Positions 8,010 through 15,410 of a stretch of DNA of 29,691 bases are shown here, piece by piece. Below the pieces are notes generated by a model that was not told where the DNA came from, ran no database searches, and saw nothing but the letters and a program-made list of their open reading frames with translations. The DNA lies in the NCBI GenBank assembly GCA_038329645.1, contig JBBQNG010000014.1, positions 1-29,691 of the forward strand, read 5' to 3'. Numbering within the stretch: the stretch's first letter is position 1; each line of letters begins with the position of its first letter. The position numbers and the translations under genes are program-made. This DNA comes from SZAS-79 sp038329645. GTDB taxonomy: Bacteria; Pseudomonadota; Gammaproteobacteria; Burkholderiales; SG8-39.

Positions 8010-8018
8010 GCGATTCAA

Positions 8019-8984
8019 GTGGATCGCGTCCTCGTCACCGATTTCATCGACCCGGCCGGCATCGCGCTGCTCACCGGCAGCGTCGAGGTCGTCAGCCCGC
8101 CCGATACCCACCCGGACACGCTGCGCGCGCTCGGCCGCGAAGTCGACGGCGTGATCACCCGCAGCCGCTTGCCGGAGGATCTGTTCGACGCGGCGCCGCG
8201 CATCCGCGCCGTGACGATCCACGGTACGGGCACCGACCTCGTCAACCTCGTTTCCGCCAACGAGCACGGCGTGATGGTCGCCAACATTCCCGGCGGCAAC
8301 GCGCAGTCGGTCGCCGAATACTGCCTGATGGCGATCATGCTGCTCGCGCGCAACTTCCGGCCGATCGACCGGTCGCTGCGCAGCGAATCGTGGGATACCG
8401 CCCGCGGGCTCGCCGGTGCGGCAATGGAGGTCGAAAAGAAGACTCTCGGCATCGTCGGCGTCGGCCATATCGGCAAGCGCCTGGCGAAAATGTGCGCGGG
8501 TGGCCTGTCGATGCGTGTGCTGGGCAACCAGCGGCACCTCGACGCGCTGCCCGAAGGCGTCGAGCCCGCAACGCTCGACAAGCTGCTGACCGAATCCGAT
8601 TTCGTGGTACTGGCGTGCCCGCTCACCCCGGAGACTCATCACCTGATGAATCCGGTTCGCCTCGCCGGCATGAAGAAGTCGGCGTTCCTCATCAACGTCG
8701 GGCGCGGGCCGGTCATCGACGAGACAGCGCTGGTCGAGGCGTTGCGCGCCAACACGATTGCCGGTGCGATGCTCGACGTCTACGAGCACTACCGGCTCGA
8801 GCCCGGGCATCCGCTCCTGTCGCTCCAAAATGCGATCCTGACCCCCCATTTGGCCGGCTCGACGCGCGAATCGCGCGAGCGCGTCGGCCGCATCGCCGCC
8901 GGGGAGATGCTGCGCATGCTCGCCGGCGAGCCCCCTGCAAGCTTCGTCAATCCAGAGAGAAAACCATGGCATCCAAGGACCTGA
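8019..8984 (+). CDS. D-isomer-specific 2-hydroxyacid dehydrogenase
   Basis: A 321-residue NAD(P)-dependent oxidoreductase interconverting 2-oxo acids and D-2-hydroxy acids. The Rossmann motif GVGHIG is at 147-152. The catalytic set is present: Arg229 in NVGRGPVID, Glu261 in the LDVYEHYRLEP segment, and His277 in TPHLAGST. The length is ordinary for the family (310-330). The start is GTG 8019, 9 bases after the previous stop; no strong ribosome site is visible, so coupling is likely. The 3' end overlaps the next gene by 19 bases. In this cluster it may interconvert the hydroxy acid handled by the neighbouring enolase-superfamily enzyme, which is inference. Close paralogues act on glyoxylate, hydroxypyruvate or phosphoglycerate. 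Confidence 0.93.
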   Translation: MDRVLVTDFIDPAGIALLTGSVEVVSPPDTHPDTLRALGREVDGVITRSRLPEDLFDAAPRIRAVTIHGTGTDLVNLVSANEHGVMVANIPGGNAQSVAEYCLMAIMLLARNFRPIDRSLRSESWDTARGLAGAAMEVEKKTLGIVGVGHIGKRLAKMCAGGLSMRVLGNQRHLDALPEGVEPATLDKLLTESDFVVLACPLTPETHHLMNPVRLAGMKKSAFLINVGRGPVIDETALVEALRANTIAGAMLDVYEHYRLEPGHPLLSLQNAILTPHLAGSTRESRERVGRIAAGEMLRMLAGEPPASFVNPERKPWHPRT

Positions 8985-10120
8985 AGATCACCGACATCAA
9001 GGCTTACCCCACCTCGTTCCCGGTGCCCAAGAAAGCGCAGGTCACGCTCGGCATCGGCACGGCGATCAAGCGCGATGCGGTCGTGGTGAAGGTGACCACC
9101 GCGGGCGGGCTCGTGGGCTGGGGCGAGTCCCACCACGGCCGCGCACACACCGCAGTGGCCAAGCTCATCGAGACCACGCTGAAAAGGCTCGTCGTCGGCA
9201 TGGATGCTTCCGACGTAGTCGGCGTGTGGGCGAAGATCTACAAGATGCAGCTGGGCAGCCACGGCATGGGCGCCGGCTGCTGCCTGGCGATGAGCGGCAT
9301 CGACTGCGCGCTGTGGGACATCCGCGGCCAGGCCGCCGGCATGCCGATCTACAAGCTGATCGGCGGCGCCTATCGCGGGCTGCCGGCCTACGCGGGCGGC
9401 GTGTCGCTCGGCTACCAGCCGGCGGACGAGTTGATCGCCGAGCTCAAGCCCCACCTCAAGGCGGGCTACAAAGCGGTCAAGCTGCGCGTCGGCGATACGC
9501 CCAAGCGCGACCTGCAGCGCATCCGTGCCGTGCGCAAGTTCGTCGGCGACGACATCGAGATCCTCACCGACGCAAACACCGGCTACACGGTGAATGACGC
9601 ACGGGCAGCAATGCCCGCGATGCAGGACTTGAACGTCGCCTGGCTGGAGGAGCCCTTCCCTGCGCACGACTACGTCAGCTACGAGCTCGCCTCGACTTTC
9701 AGCAACACGCCGCTGGCCGCCGGCGAGAACCACTACACGCGCTTCGAGTTCAACCGGGTGCTGGAAGATGGCTCGATCACGGTGCTGCAGCCCGACCTCT
9801 CGAAAACCGGCGGCATCACCGAGGCGCTGCGCATCGCTGCGATGGCCTCGGCCTACAAGCTGCGCATCCACCCGCACAGCTCGATGACCGGCCTGAACCA
9901 GGCCGCGAGCATCCATTTCCTCGCCGCGATCGACAACGGCGGCTATTTCGAGGCCGACGTCTCGAAGGCCAACAAGTTCCGCGACGAGCTGTGCTCGACG
10001 CCCTGGAAGGTCGACAAAAACGGCAACGTCTGGCCGATCGACAAGCCAGGCCTGGGGCTGGAGGTGGACGAGAAATTCCTCAAGAAGCACCCGGCCATCG
10101 AAGGCCCGGGATACGTTTAA
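8966..10120 (+). CDS. Mandelate racemase/muconate lactonizing enzyme family protein (enolase superfamily)
   Basis: A 384-residue enzyme from ATG 8966. It has the N-terminal capping domain and C-terminal barrel of the superfamily. The metal ligands are Asp202 (LTDANTGY), Glu228 (WLEEPF) and Glu254 (AAGENHYT). The mandelate racemase-type base is present as Asp277 (LQPDLSKTGG) with His302 (RIHPHSS), and Glu329 (YFEAD) is at the place of the electrophilic Glu317. The second-strand motif is KLR (Lys172-Arg174) in place of KxK. Such enzymes abstract a proton alpha to a carboxylate, giving racemisation or dehydration of a hydroxy acid with Mg2+. The 19-base overlap with the hydroxyacid dehydrogenase gene and its place in the CoA-transferase cluster suggest an acid-sugar or hydroxy-acid substrate. 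Confidence 0.92.
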   Translation: MASKDLKITDIKAYPTSFPVPKKAQVTLGIGTAIKRDAVVVKVTTAGGLVGWGESHHGRAHTAVAKLIETTLKRLVVGMDASDVVGVWAKIYKMQLGSHGMGAGCCLAMSGIDCALWDIRGQAAGMPIYKLIGGAYRGLPAYAGGVSLGYQPADELIAELKPHLKAGYKAVKLRVGDTPKRDLQRIRAVRKFVGDDIEILTDANTGYTVNDARAAMPAMQDLNVAWLEEPFPAHDYVSYELASTFSNTPLAAGENHYTRFEFNRVLEDGSITVLQPDLSKTGGITEALRIAAMASAYKLRIHPHSSMTGLNQAASIHFLAAIDNGGYFEADVSKANKFRDELCSTPWKVDKNGNVWPIDKPGLGLEVDEKFLKKHPAIEGPGYV

Positions 10121-10150
10121 GATAGGCGCATAAAAACAGGAGGAGACAGC

Positions 10151-11131
10151 ATGAAGGCATTTACGCTCAAAGCGCTCGCCGCCGCAGCCGTCGTCACCCT
10201 TGCATGGTCGCCGCTCGCCGGCGCGCAGGCATGGCCGTCAAAGCCAATCCGCTGGATCGTGCCCTACACGCCGGCTGGCATCACCGACACCGGCACGCGC
10301 ATGGTGCTCCAGAAAGTGCAGGAGCAGACTGGATGGAACATCGTGGTGGAGAACAAGCCCGGCGCCAATTCGCAGATCGGCGCAGGCGAAGTCGCGCGCG
10401 CCCCCGGCGATGGCTATACCTTCGTCACGGTGATCGGCGCGCATGCGGCCAATGCCACGCTCTATGCAGGCAAGATGCCCTTCGACGCGGTGAAGAGCTT
10501 CGCGCCGGTCTCGCTCACCATGACCGCACCGCTGATCATGACCGCTACCAATAACCTCCCCGCGAAGGACGTCAAGGAGCTGATCGCCTACGCCAAGGCC
10601 AACCCCGGCAAGATTTCGTTCGGCTCGTCGGGGGTCGGGGCGGCAGCGCACCTGACGACCGAGTGGCTCAAGCAGATCGCGGGCATCGACATGGTCCATG
10701 TGCCGTACAAAGGCACGGCCCCGGCGCTGCAGGACCTCATGGGCGGCAACATCCAGATCCTCGTCGATACGCCCAGCTCGCTGATGACCCACGTGAGGGG
10801 CGGCAAGATCAAGGCGCTGGCCATGTTCTCGGCGCAGCGCCTGAAGAGCGCGCCCGAGGTGGCGACGATGGCCGAGGCCGGCGGCCCGCCGATGGAATCC
10901 TCGACCTGGCTGCTTTTCCTCGCACCGGCTGCGACCCCGAAGGAAATCGTCAACCGGATGTCGGCCGAGGTTGCGAAGGCGGTCAACTCCGCGGAGGTCA
11001 AGCCCAGGCTCGAGGCGCTGGGCATCATCACGGTCGGCAGCACACCCGAGCAAGCCGGCAAGTTCCTCAACGACGAGATCGCCAAGTGGGCCAAGGTGAT
11101 CCAGGTCGCGGGCGTGAAGGCGGAGCAGTAG
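10151..11131 (+). CDS. Bug/TctC-family periplasmic binding protein (second)
   Basis: A 326-residue protein with signal peptide MKAFTLKALAAAAVVTLAWSPLAGAQA and a mature start AWPSKPIRWIVPYTPAGITDTGTR. GWNIVVENKPGANSQIGAGEVA, HVPYKGTAPALQDLMGG and the C-terminal AKWAKVIQVAGVKAEQ follow. ATG 10151 has a perfect AGGAGG at 10138-10143. It binds an unknown small organic solute in the periplasm. It is clearly different in sequence from the Bug proteins at 2820 and 11224, so the three probably have different ligands. No TctA or TctB membrane protein is encoded in the window, so it either borrows a permease encoded elsewhere or acts as a sensor protein. Confidence 0.93.
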   Translation: MKAFTLKALAAAAVVTLAWSPLAGAQAWPSKPIRWIVPYTPAGITDTGTRMVLQKVQEQTGWNIVVENKPGANSQIGAGEVARAPGDGYTFVTVIGAHAANATLYAGKMPFDAVKSFAPVSLTMTAPLIMTATNNLPAKDVKELIAYAKANPGKISFGSSGVGAAAHLTTEWLKQIAGIDMVHVPYKGTAPALQDLMGGNIQILVDTPSSLMTHVRGGKIKALAMFSAQRLKSAPEVATMAEAGGPPMESSTWLLFLAPAATPKEIVNRMSAEVAKAVNSAEVKPRLEALGIITVGSTPEQAGKFLNDEIAKWAKVIQVAGVKAEQ

Positions 11132-11190
11132 TGATGCGACTGTTGATCCGACCCATGTACCGGTGCCAGAACAAAATTAGGCGTGAGGAT

Positions 11191-11203
11191 GGCTCTGGGA
11201 GCC
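11191..11203. promoter_or_regulatory. Small hairpin in the leader of the third Bug gene
   Basis: GGCTC-TGG-GAGCC forms a 5-bp stem with a 3-base loop in the 92-base gap between two Bug genes. It is not followed by a T-run, so it is a poor terminator. It ends 20 bases before the ATG at 11224 and could affect initiation or mRNA stability. Confidence 0.3.
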
Positions 11204-11223
11204 AATCTCAGAAATCAAAAGTC

Positions 11224-12189
11224 ATGAAATTGATCCTCGGGCTCGCCGTGCTGCTGGCCGCCTCGACGCCTGTCTGGCCCCAAAGCGCCGCAGGCGCGTA
11301 TCCCACCAAGCAGATCCGCATCATCGTGCCCTTTCCGCCGGCGGGGTTCAACGACATTCTCGGGCGTGTGCTCGCGCAGGAATTGCCCAAGTCGCTCGGC
11401 CAACCGGTCATCGTCGAGAACCGGGCCGGCAGCGGCTCGCTGCTGGGCACCGAGATGGCGGCGAAGTCCCCGCCCGATGGTTACACGCTGTTCGTCGCGG
11501 CGTTGCCTTTCGCAGTCCTGCAGAGCCTGTACAAGACCTCGTTCGACGTGACGAAGGACTTCGCGCCGATCACGCTCGCCGGCGTCTCGGACAACATGCT
11601 GGTCGCGCACCCGGCTTTCCCCGTGAGTTCGGTGCAGGACCTCATCAAACTCGCCAAGGCCAGCCCGGGCCGGGTCAACTACGGGTCCTCTGGCGCCGGG
11701 ACCTCGGTCCACCTGTGCATGGAGCTCTTCAAGACCATGACCGGGACTTTCATGACGCATATCCCGTACAAGGGCAGCGCGCCCGTGGTCACCGACCTCA
11801 TCGCCGGCCAGGTCGACGTGATGTTCGACAACCTGCCCAACGTGATCCAGCACGTGAAAGCCGGCCGCATGAAGGCGCTGGCGGTGTCCGGGCCCAAGCG
11901 CTCGGTGCTTGCGCCCGAAGTGCCCACGGTTGCCGAAGCCGGCGTGCCCGGTTTCGAAGTGACGGTCTGGTTCGGCCTGCTCGCGCCGGCCGGCGTGCCG
12001 CGCGACATCATCCAGCGCCTCAACGTCGAGAGCGCGAGGATCATCAATTCGCCCGACGTGGCCGACCGGTTCATCAAACTTGGTGTCGAGCCCCGCACCG
12101 GCACGCCCGAGCAGTACGGCGACTTCGTCAAGTCCGAGGTGGCGCGCTGGGCCAAGGTGGTCAAGGACGCCGGCATCAAGGCCGAGTAG
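11224..12189 (+). CDS. Bug/TctC-family periplasmic binding protein (third)
   Basis: A 321-residue protein from ATG 11224. A signal peptide (MKLILGLAVLLAASTPVWPQSAAGA) precedes the mature start YPTKQIRIIVPFPPAGFNDILGRVLAQEL. GQPVIVENRAGSGSLLGTEMAAKSPPDGYTL, HIPYKGSAPVVTDLIAGQVDVMFDN, EVPTVAEAGVPGF and a final ARWAKVVKDAGIKAE are all standard Bug landmarks. Unlike the other two Bug genes it has no clear Shine-Dalgarno sequence, and a small hairpin lies upstream. The frame stays open far upstream through the previous gene, but that is a shadow. The ligand is unknown. It is followed 25 bases later by an acyl-CoA dehydrogenase gene, so ligand and dehydrogenase substrate may be linked. Confidence 0.93.
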   Translation: MKLILGLAVLLAASTPVWPQSAAGAYPTKQIRIIVPFPPAGFNDILGRVLAQELPKSLGQPVIVENRAGSGSLLGTEMAAKSPPDGYTLFVAALPFAVLQSLYKTSFDVTKDFAPITLAGVSDNMLVAHPAFPVSSVQDLIKLAKASPGRVNYGSSGAGTSVHLCMELFKTMTGTFMTHIPYKGSAPVVTDLIAGQVDVMFDNLPNVIQHVKAGRMKALAVSGPKRSVLAPEVPTVAEAGVPGFEVTVWFGLLAPAGVPRDIIQRLNVESARIINSPDVADRFIKLGVEPRTGTPEQYGDFVKSEVARWAKVVKDAGIKAE

Positions 12190-12214
12190 GCCAGTGACTT
12201 AAACGGAGACGACA

Positions 12215-13366
12215 TTGAGCGAGAACCACCAGGACGTGCGCGATGCGGTGCGCGCGCTGTGCAAGGAATTCGACGGCCCCTACTGGCAGAAGGTCGACGA
12301 GGCGCGCGCTTATCCGGAGGCGTTCGTCGATGCCCTGACGAAAGCGGGCTGGATGGCCGCCCTGATCCCGGAGGAGTATGGCGGCTCGGGCCTGAGCCTT
12401 ACGGTGGCCTCGGTGATCATGGAGGAGATCACGCGCTCGGGCGGTAACGCGGGCTGTTGTCACGGACAGATGTACAACATGAATACGCTGCTCAGGAATG
12501 GCTCGGAGGAGCAGAAGAAGAAATACATGCCCAGGATCGCCACGGGCGAGCTGCGCCTGCAGTCGATGGGCGTCACCGAGCCGACGGCCGGCACCGACAC
12601 CACCAGCATCAAGACCACGGCGGTGAGGAAAGGCGACCGCTACGTGGTCAACGGGCAGAAGGTCTGGACCTCGCGCCTGCAGCACTCGGAGCTCATGATC
12701 CTGCTCGCGCGCACCACACCGCTAGCCGAGGTGAAGAAAAAGTCCGAGGGCATGACCATATTCCTCGTCGACACGCGCGAGGCGATCGGCAAGGGCCTCA
12801 CGGTCAAGCCGATCCGCAACATGGTGAACCACGAAACGAATGAATTGTTCATCGACAACCTCGAGATTCCGGTGGAGAACCGCATCGGCGAGGAAGGCAA
12901 GGGCTTCAAGTACATCCTCGACGGGCTCAACGCGGAGCGCATCCTGATCGCGTCGGAATGTATCGGCGACGGGCACTGGTTCATAGAAAAAGCCTCGACC
13001 TACGCGAAGGAGCGCGTCGTGTTCGGCCGGCCGATCGGCCAGAACCAGGGCATCCAGTTCCCGATCGCCGAGGCCTATATGGAGATTGAGGCGGCCAACC
13101 TCATGCGCTACAAGGCCGCGGCCATGTTCGATGCGAAGAAGCATTGCGGCGCCGAGGCCAACATGGCCAAGCACCTGTGCGCCACGGCGTCGTGGGAGGC
13201 GGCCAATGCGTGCATCCAGACATTCGGCGGGTTCGGGTTTGCGGCCGAGTACGACGTGGAGAGGAAATTCAGGGAGACGCGCCTGTACCTCGTGGCGCCG
13301 ATTTCGACCAACCTGATCCTGTCCTATGTGGCCGAGCACGTGCTCGGGATGCCGAGGTCGTTCTAG
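12215..13366 (+). CDS. Acyl-CoA dehydrogenase with an isovaleryl/long-chain-type catalytic glutamate
   Basis: A 383-residue flavoprotein of ordinary family length. TTG 12215 is chosen as start because GGAGA lies at 12205-12209 and the next in-frame ATG would cut into the first helix. Landmarks are GWMAALIPEEYGGSGLSL, SMGVTEPTAGTDTTSIKT (flavin loop), GQKVWTS, ERVVFGRPIGQNQGIQFPIA and QTFGGFGFAAEYDVERKFRE. The usual C-terminal base motif EGT is replaced by VAPISTNLI. Glu241 in LNAERILIA occupies the position of the base in isovaleryl-CoA and long-chain acyl-CoA dehydrogenases. It would oxidise an acyl-CoA, perhaps branched, and pass electrons to ETF. It is the last gene of the cluster. Confidence 0.93.
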   Translation: MSENHQDVRDAVRALCKEFDGPYWQKVDEARAYPEAFVDALTKAGWMAALIPEEYGGSGLSLTVASVIMEEITRSGGNAGCCHGQMYNMNTLLRNGSEEQKKKYMPRIATGELRLQSMGVTEPTAGTDTTSIKTTAVRKGDRYVVNGQKVWTSRLQHSELMILLARTTPLAEVKKKSEGMTIFLVDTREAIGKGLTVKPIRNMVNHETNELFIDNLEIPVENRIGEEGKGFKYILDGLNAERILIASECIGDGHWFIEKASTYAKERVVFGRPIGQNQGIQFPIAEAYMEIEAANLMRYKAAAMFDAKKHCGAEANMAKHLCATASWEAANACIQTFGGFGFAAEYDVERKFRETRLYLVAPISTNLILSYVAEHVLGMPRSF

Positions 13367-13472
13367 GTTCGGCTAAGAAAAAATAATTCAAATCCATGAA
13401 CGGAAACCTCTTGGTCGCAGCACATTTGACTCAATCTCCTCGCATGTCCACCGGAACCAATGAGGGGAAACA

Positions 13473-13922
13473 ATGGATCCTTTTGAGTTAACAAGAGTCA
13501 TTGCCAGCATTGGCACGACGATTGGCGTGGCTATCGCGGCTTGGCAGTTTTGGCGCAACGTAGAACAGTCGCGAACTGCATTTGAGGACTCGCTGGCGAA
13601 GGAATATCGCGAGCTTATGCGATGTATTCCATATCGAGCTTTGATAGGTCGCGAGATTTCGACTGAACAAATAGAGCGATCTAAAGAGGCGATCTACAAC
13701 TATCTCGATTTCTGCAATCAGCAAATCTTCTTACGCATAAACAAACGTGTGCGTAAAGGCACTTGGCTGGAGTGGCAATCAGGCATGAAGATAAATTTTT
13801 CACTCCCATTGTTTAAGGAGGTGGCAGCTGAAGTATTCGTTGCGCTTCCAACCATCTACGAAGAACTGCGTCACATCCAGGTCGACGAGTTTTCGACAGA
13901 TCCTGCAGGATGGAAAAAATAG
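13473..13922 (+). CDS. Hypothetical protein with N-terminal membrane anchor
   Basis: A 149-residue protein. Residues 8-27 (ASIGTTIGVAIAAWQFW region) form one hydrophobic membrane segment, followed by a charged helical stretch (RNVEQSRTAFEDSLAKEYRELMRCIPY) and a mixed soluble part with the aromatic run KGTWLEWQSGMKINFSLPLF. ATG 13473 is preceded by GAGGGG at 13462-13467. I do not recognise the family; short proteins with one N-terminal helix and a coiled segment of this kind are common accessory genes. Codon and base use are noticeably more A/T-rich than in the catabolic cluster just upstream, which suggests acquisition by transfer. It may be co-transcribed with the ankyrin-like gene that follows. 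Confidence 0.65.
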   Translation: MDPFELTRVIASIGTTIGVAIAAWQFWRNVEQSRTAFEDSLAKEYRELMRCIPYRALIGREISTEQIERSKEAIYNYLDFCNQQIFLRINKRVRKGTWLEWQSGMKINFSLPLFKEVAAEVFVALPTIYEELRHIQVDEFSTDPAGWKK

Positions 13923-14139
13923 TCAGGCCGGATTCATCACAACGACACATTCAGATCGTACTGGTTGCTGCCGCTTTGTCAGCCGTTTGTGCAGCTCGGC
14001 GACGGATCATCAATGCGGGTCAATTTTGAGGCATGATGAATTGAGTTATCGAAATCGGCGTGGATCCAAAGATCTGCGTCGTGTCATTTCCTCGCCTGAT
14101 GAAAGTAACCTCGTTTGCTTCGAAATTAAGCTTCTGGGG
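13923..14139. other. Gap or uncertain 5' part of the ankyrin-like gene
   Basis: These 217 bases stay open in the frame of the next gene (back to ATG 13840, inside the preceding gene). The translated stretch is rich in Cys, Ser and Arg and resembles no domain, so I treat it as probably noncoding. The segment GGGTCAATTTTGAGGCATG (14018-14036) looks like insertion-sequence end DNA, but I cannot confirm this. Confidence 0.35.
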
Positions 14140-14721
14140 GTGAACGAACAAAGAGATCCAATTGCGAAGTTCGCTGGCGGCGTAATTGCGGCGGGTATTA
14201 TTTTCGCCATATGCTATCCATTCATCCGACGTAAGCAACGGCTACAATCTGAGCAAGCTCTCAAACGCGTAGGCAAGAACGGGTTTACGCGATTAATGTA
14301 TGGCGCGAGTGTAGGAGATATGTCAGACCTCACGGAATCCCTTGCCAAGGGTGTACCGATAGATGAGGTCGACGAGAATGGTGACACGGCGCTCATCCAT
14401 GCGGCTCGGTCGAATCAACTGGAGGCAGTAATCATTCTTTTGAGCATGGGTGCCGATCCTATAAAGCGCTTAAACACTGGCATCACGGCCAGTGAGATCG
14501 GAAAGCGGCAAAGCCCGGAGATGTCGGTTGCTTTTGAAAGCGCTACAAATGCAATCCTTACTGATTCGATAGGTGACCGGACAGTGGAGCCTGTTGCAAA
14601 ATTTGATTGGTCCTGTCCAGGGTGTTCCAGACCGCTAGCGCAAAATGACACAAAGTGCATGAAATGTGCCGCTGATTTCACATCGACGGAAGGCTGGAAG
14701 CCGATACCTTCGCGGCGATGA
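14140..14721 (+). CDS. Membrane-anchored ankyrin-like protein with C-terminal zinc ribbon, unknown function
   Basis: From GTG 14140 the protein has 193 residues. A hydrophobic segment at about residues 9-28 (AKFAGGVIAAGIIFAICYPFI) is followed by positive residues RRKQR, so the rest is probably cytoplasmic. Two ankyrin-like units follow: NGFTRLMYGASVGDMSDLTESLAKGVPIDE, then NGDTALIHAARSNQLEAVIILLSMGADP. The C-terminus carries two CxxC pairs, Cys159/Cys162 (CPGC) and Cys173/Cys176 (CMKC), which form a rubredoxin-like zinc ribbon. The start is uncertain: the frame is open upstream to 13840, TTG 14026 is another option, and none has a good ribosome site. The gene is AT-rich relative to the flanks. 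Ankyrin units suggest protein binding. No family assigned. Confidence 0.6.
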   Translation: MNEQRDPIAKFAGGVIAAGIIFAICYPFIRRKQRLQSEQALKRVGKNGFTRLMYGASVGDMSDLTESLAKGVPIDEVDENGDTALIHAARSNQLEAVIILLSMGADPIKRLNTGITASEIGKRQSPEMSVAFESATNAILTDSIGDRTVEPVAKFDWSCPGCSRPLAQNDTKCMKCAADFTSTEGWKPIPSRR

Positions 14722-14990
14722 AGAGTGAAGAGTATTTTGGGTCTGAGTCGAATTTCCGCGCGAGTTTGGCGAACGGGATGAAGCTCGAGGAACTATTGAA
14801 ATTTCTGCGACGGCCATTGCTGTCATTATTCGACAATACATAAGGCCAGGAGCGGATCGAATGACAGATTGCTGCCATTATCAGTCTCTTAATTCAACGG
14901 AACCTCGGCAAAGCGGCTTGGAATCTCTGTCCCGTTGAGCTTACTACCGCCCGTCACTCGGGTGATCGAGTGAGCCGCCGAACCGGAGAA
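14722..14990. other. Noncoding gap downstream of the toxin gene, with repeat copy
   Basis: I find no coding frame in these 269 bases. GGCCAGGAGCGGATCGAATG (14844-14863), followed by ATTGCTGCCATT (14868-14879), resembles dispersed noncoding sequence often left by mobile DNA; only the second part recurs in this window. It separates the plus-strand ankyrin-like gene from the convergent PIN toxin gene. Confidence 0.4.
14868..14879 (+). repeat. ATTGCTGCCATT direct repeat, copy 1
   Basis: The 11-base core ATTGCTGCCAT occurs here, at 15796-15806 and at 15848-15858, all in the same orientation. Copies 1 and 3 share the longer AGATTGCTGCCAT. Copy 1 lies on one side of the toxin-antitoxin pair, and copies 2 and 3 lie on the other. 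Confidence 0.55.
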
Positions 14991-15410
14991 TCAGCGCTCG
15001 ATCTGCGCCATGTACCGCGCGGCCGCGGCAATCGGAATGCCTTCGAACGCGGCGAGCGAACGCAGATCCGAGTCCCCGGAAATCAGGCAATCGGCTTTCC
15101 CGGCATACGCGGCGTCGAGGAATTTGTCGTCCTTGGGGTCACGGCAGATTTGGAACCGGCGTCTCGGCGTAACCATTTCTGCGTCGCGCACGAGGATGGT
15201 TACGGCCTGTTCGCGCAGTTCGAATGGGACGTAACGGTCGAATTTCTCCCGGGCTATGACCTCAAGGAGCTCATCACGTGTAGCGGCTGAGAAAATCAGT
15301 GTGGCGTGCTGAGAGAGAAAATCGAGCAGCCTGCCGGGAACCGAATCGGGAATGAGAATGCCGCTGACGATAACGTTGCTGTCGACAACGACCCGTCTAG
15401 CGGCTCCCAT
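14991..15410 (-). CDS. PIN-domain toxin of a type II toxin-antitoxin pair
   Basis: A 139-residue minus-strand protein opening RRVVVDSNVIVSGIL. Acidic residues typical of the PIN ribonuclease fold are in order: Asp10 (VVVDSNV), Glu47 (AATRDELLEV), the CRDPKDDKFLDAAYAG cluster around residue 95, and SGDSDL. This pattern fits the PIN family annotated as a putative toxin-antitoxin toxin (COG1569 type), which cuts RNA with Mg2+. The start ATG at 15408-15410 overlaps the 3' end of the upstream minus-strand gene by 14 bases, the usual coupled arrangement with the antitoxin first. It stands in the accessory segment, convergent with the ankyrin-like gene. Confidence 0.85.
   Translation of the reverse strand: MGAARRVVVDSNVIVSGILIPDSVPGRLLDFLSQHATLIFSAATRDELLEVIAREKFDRYVPFELREQAVTILVRDAEMVTPRRRFQICRDPKDDKFLDAAYAGKADCLISGDSDLRSLAAFEGIPIAAAARYMAQIER

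Noticed and set aside
14018..14080. Possible insertion-sequence end (GGGTCAATTTTGAGGCATG and following bases)
   Set aside because: It feels similar to IS21-type terminal DNA, but only one copy is present, no transposase remains and I cannot compare it with a database.
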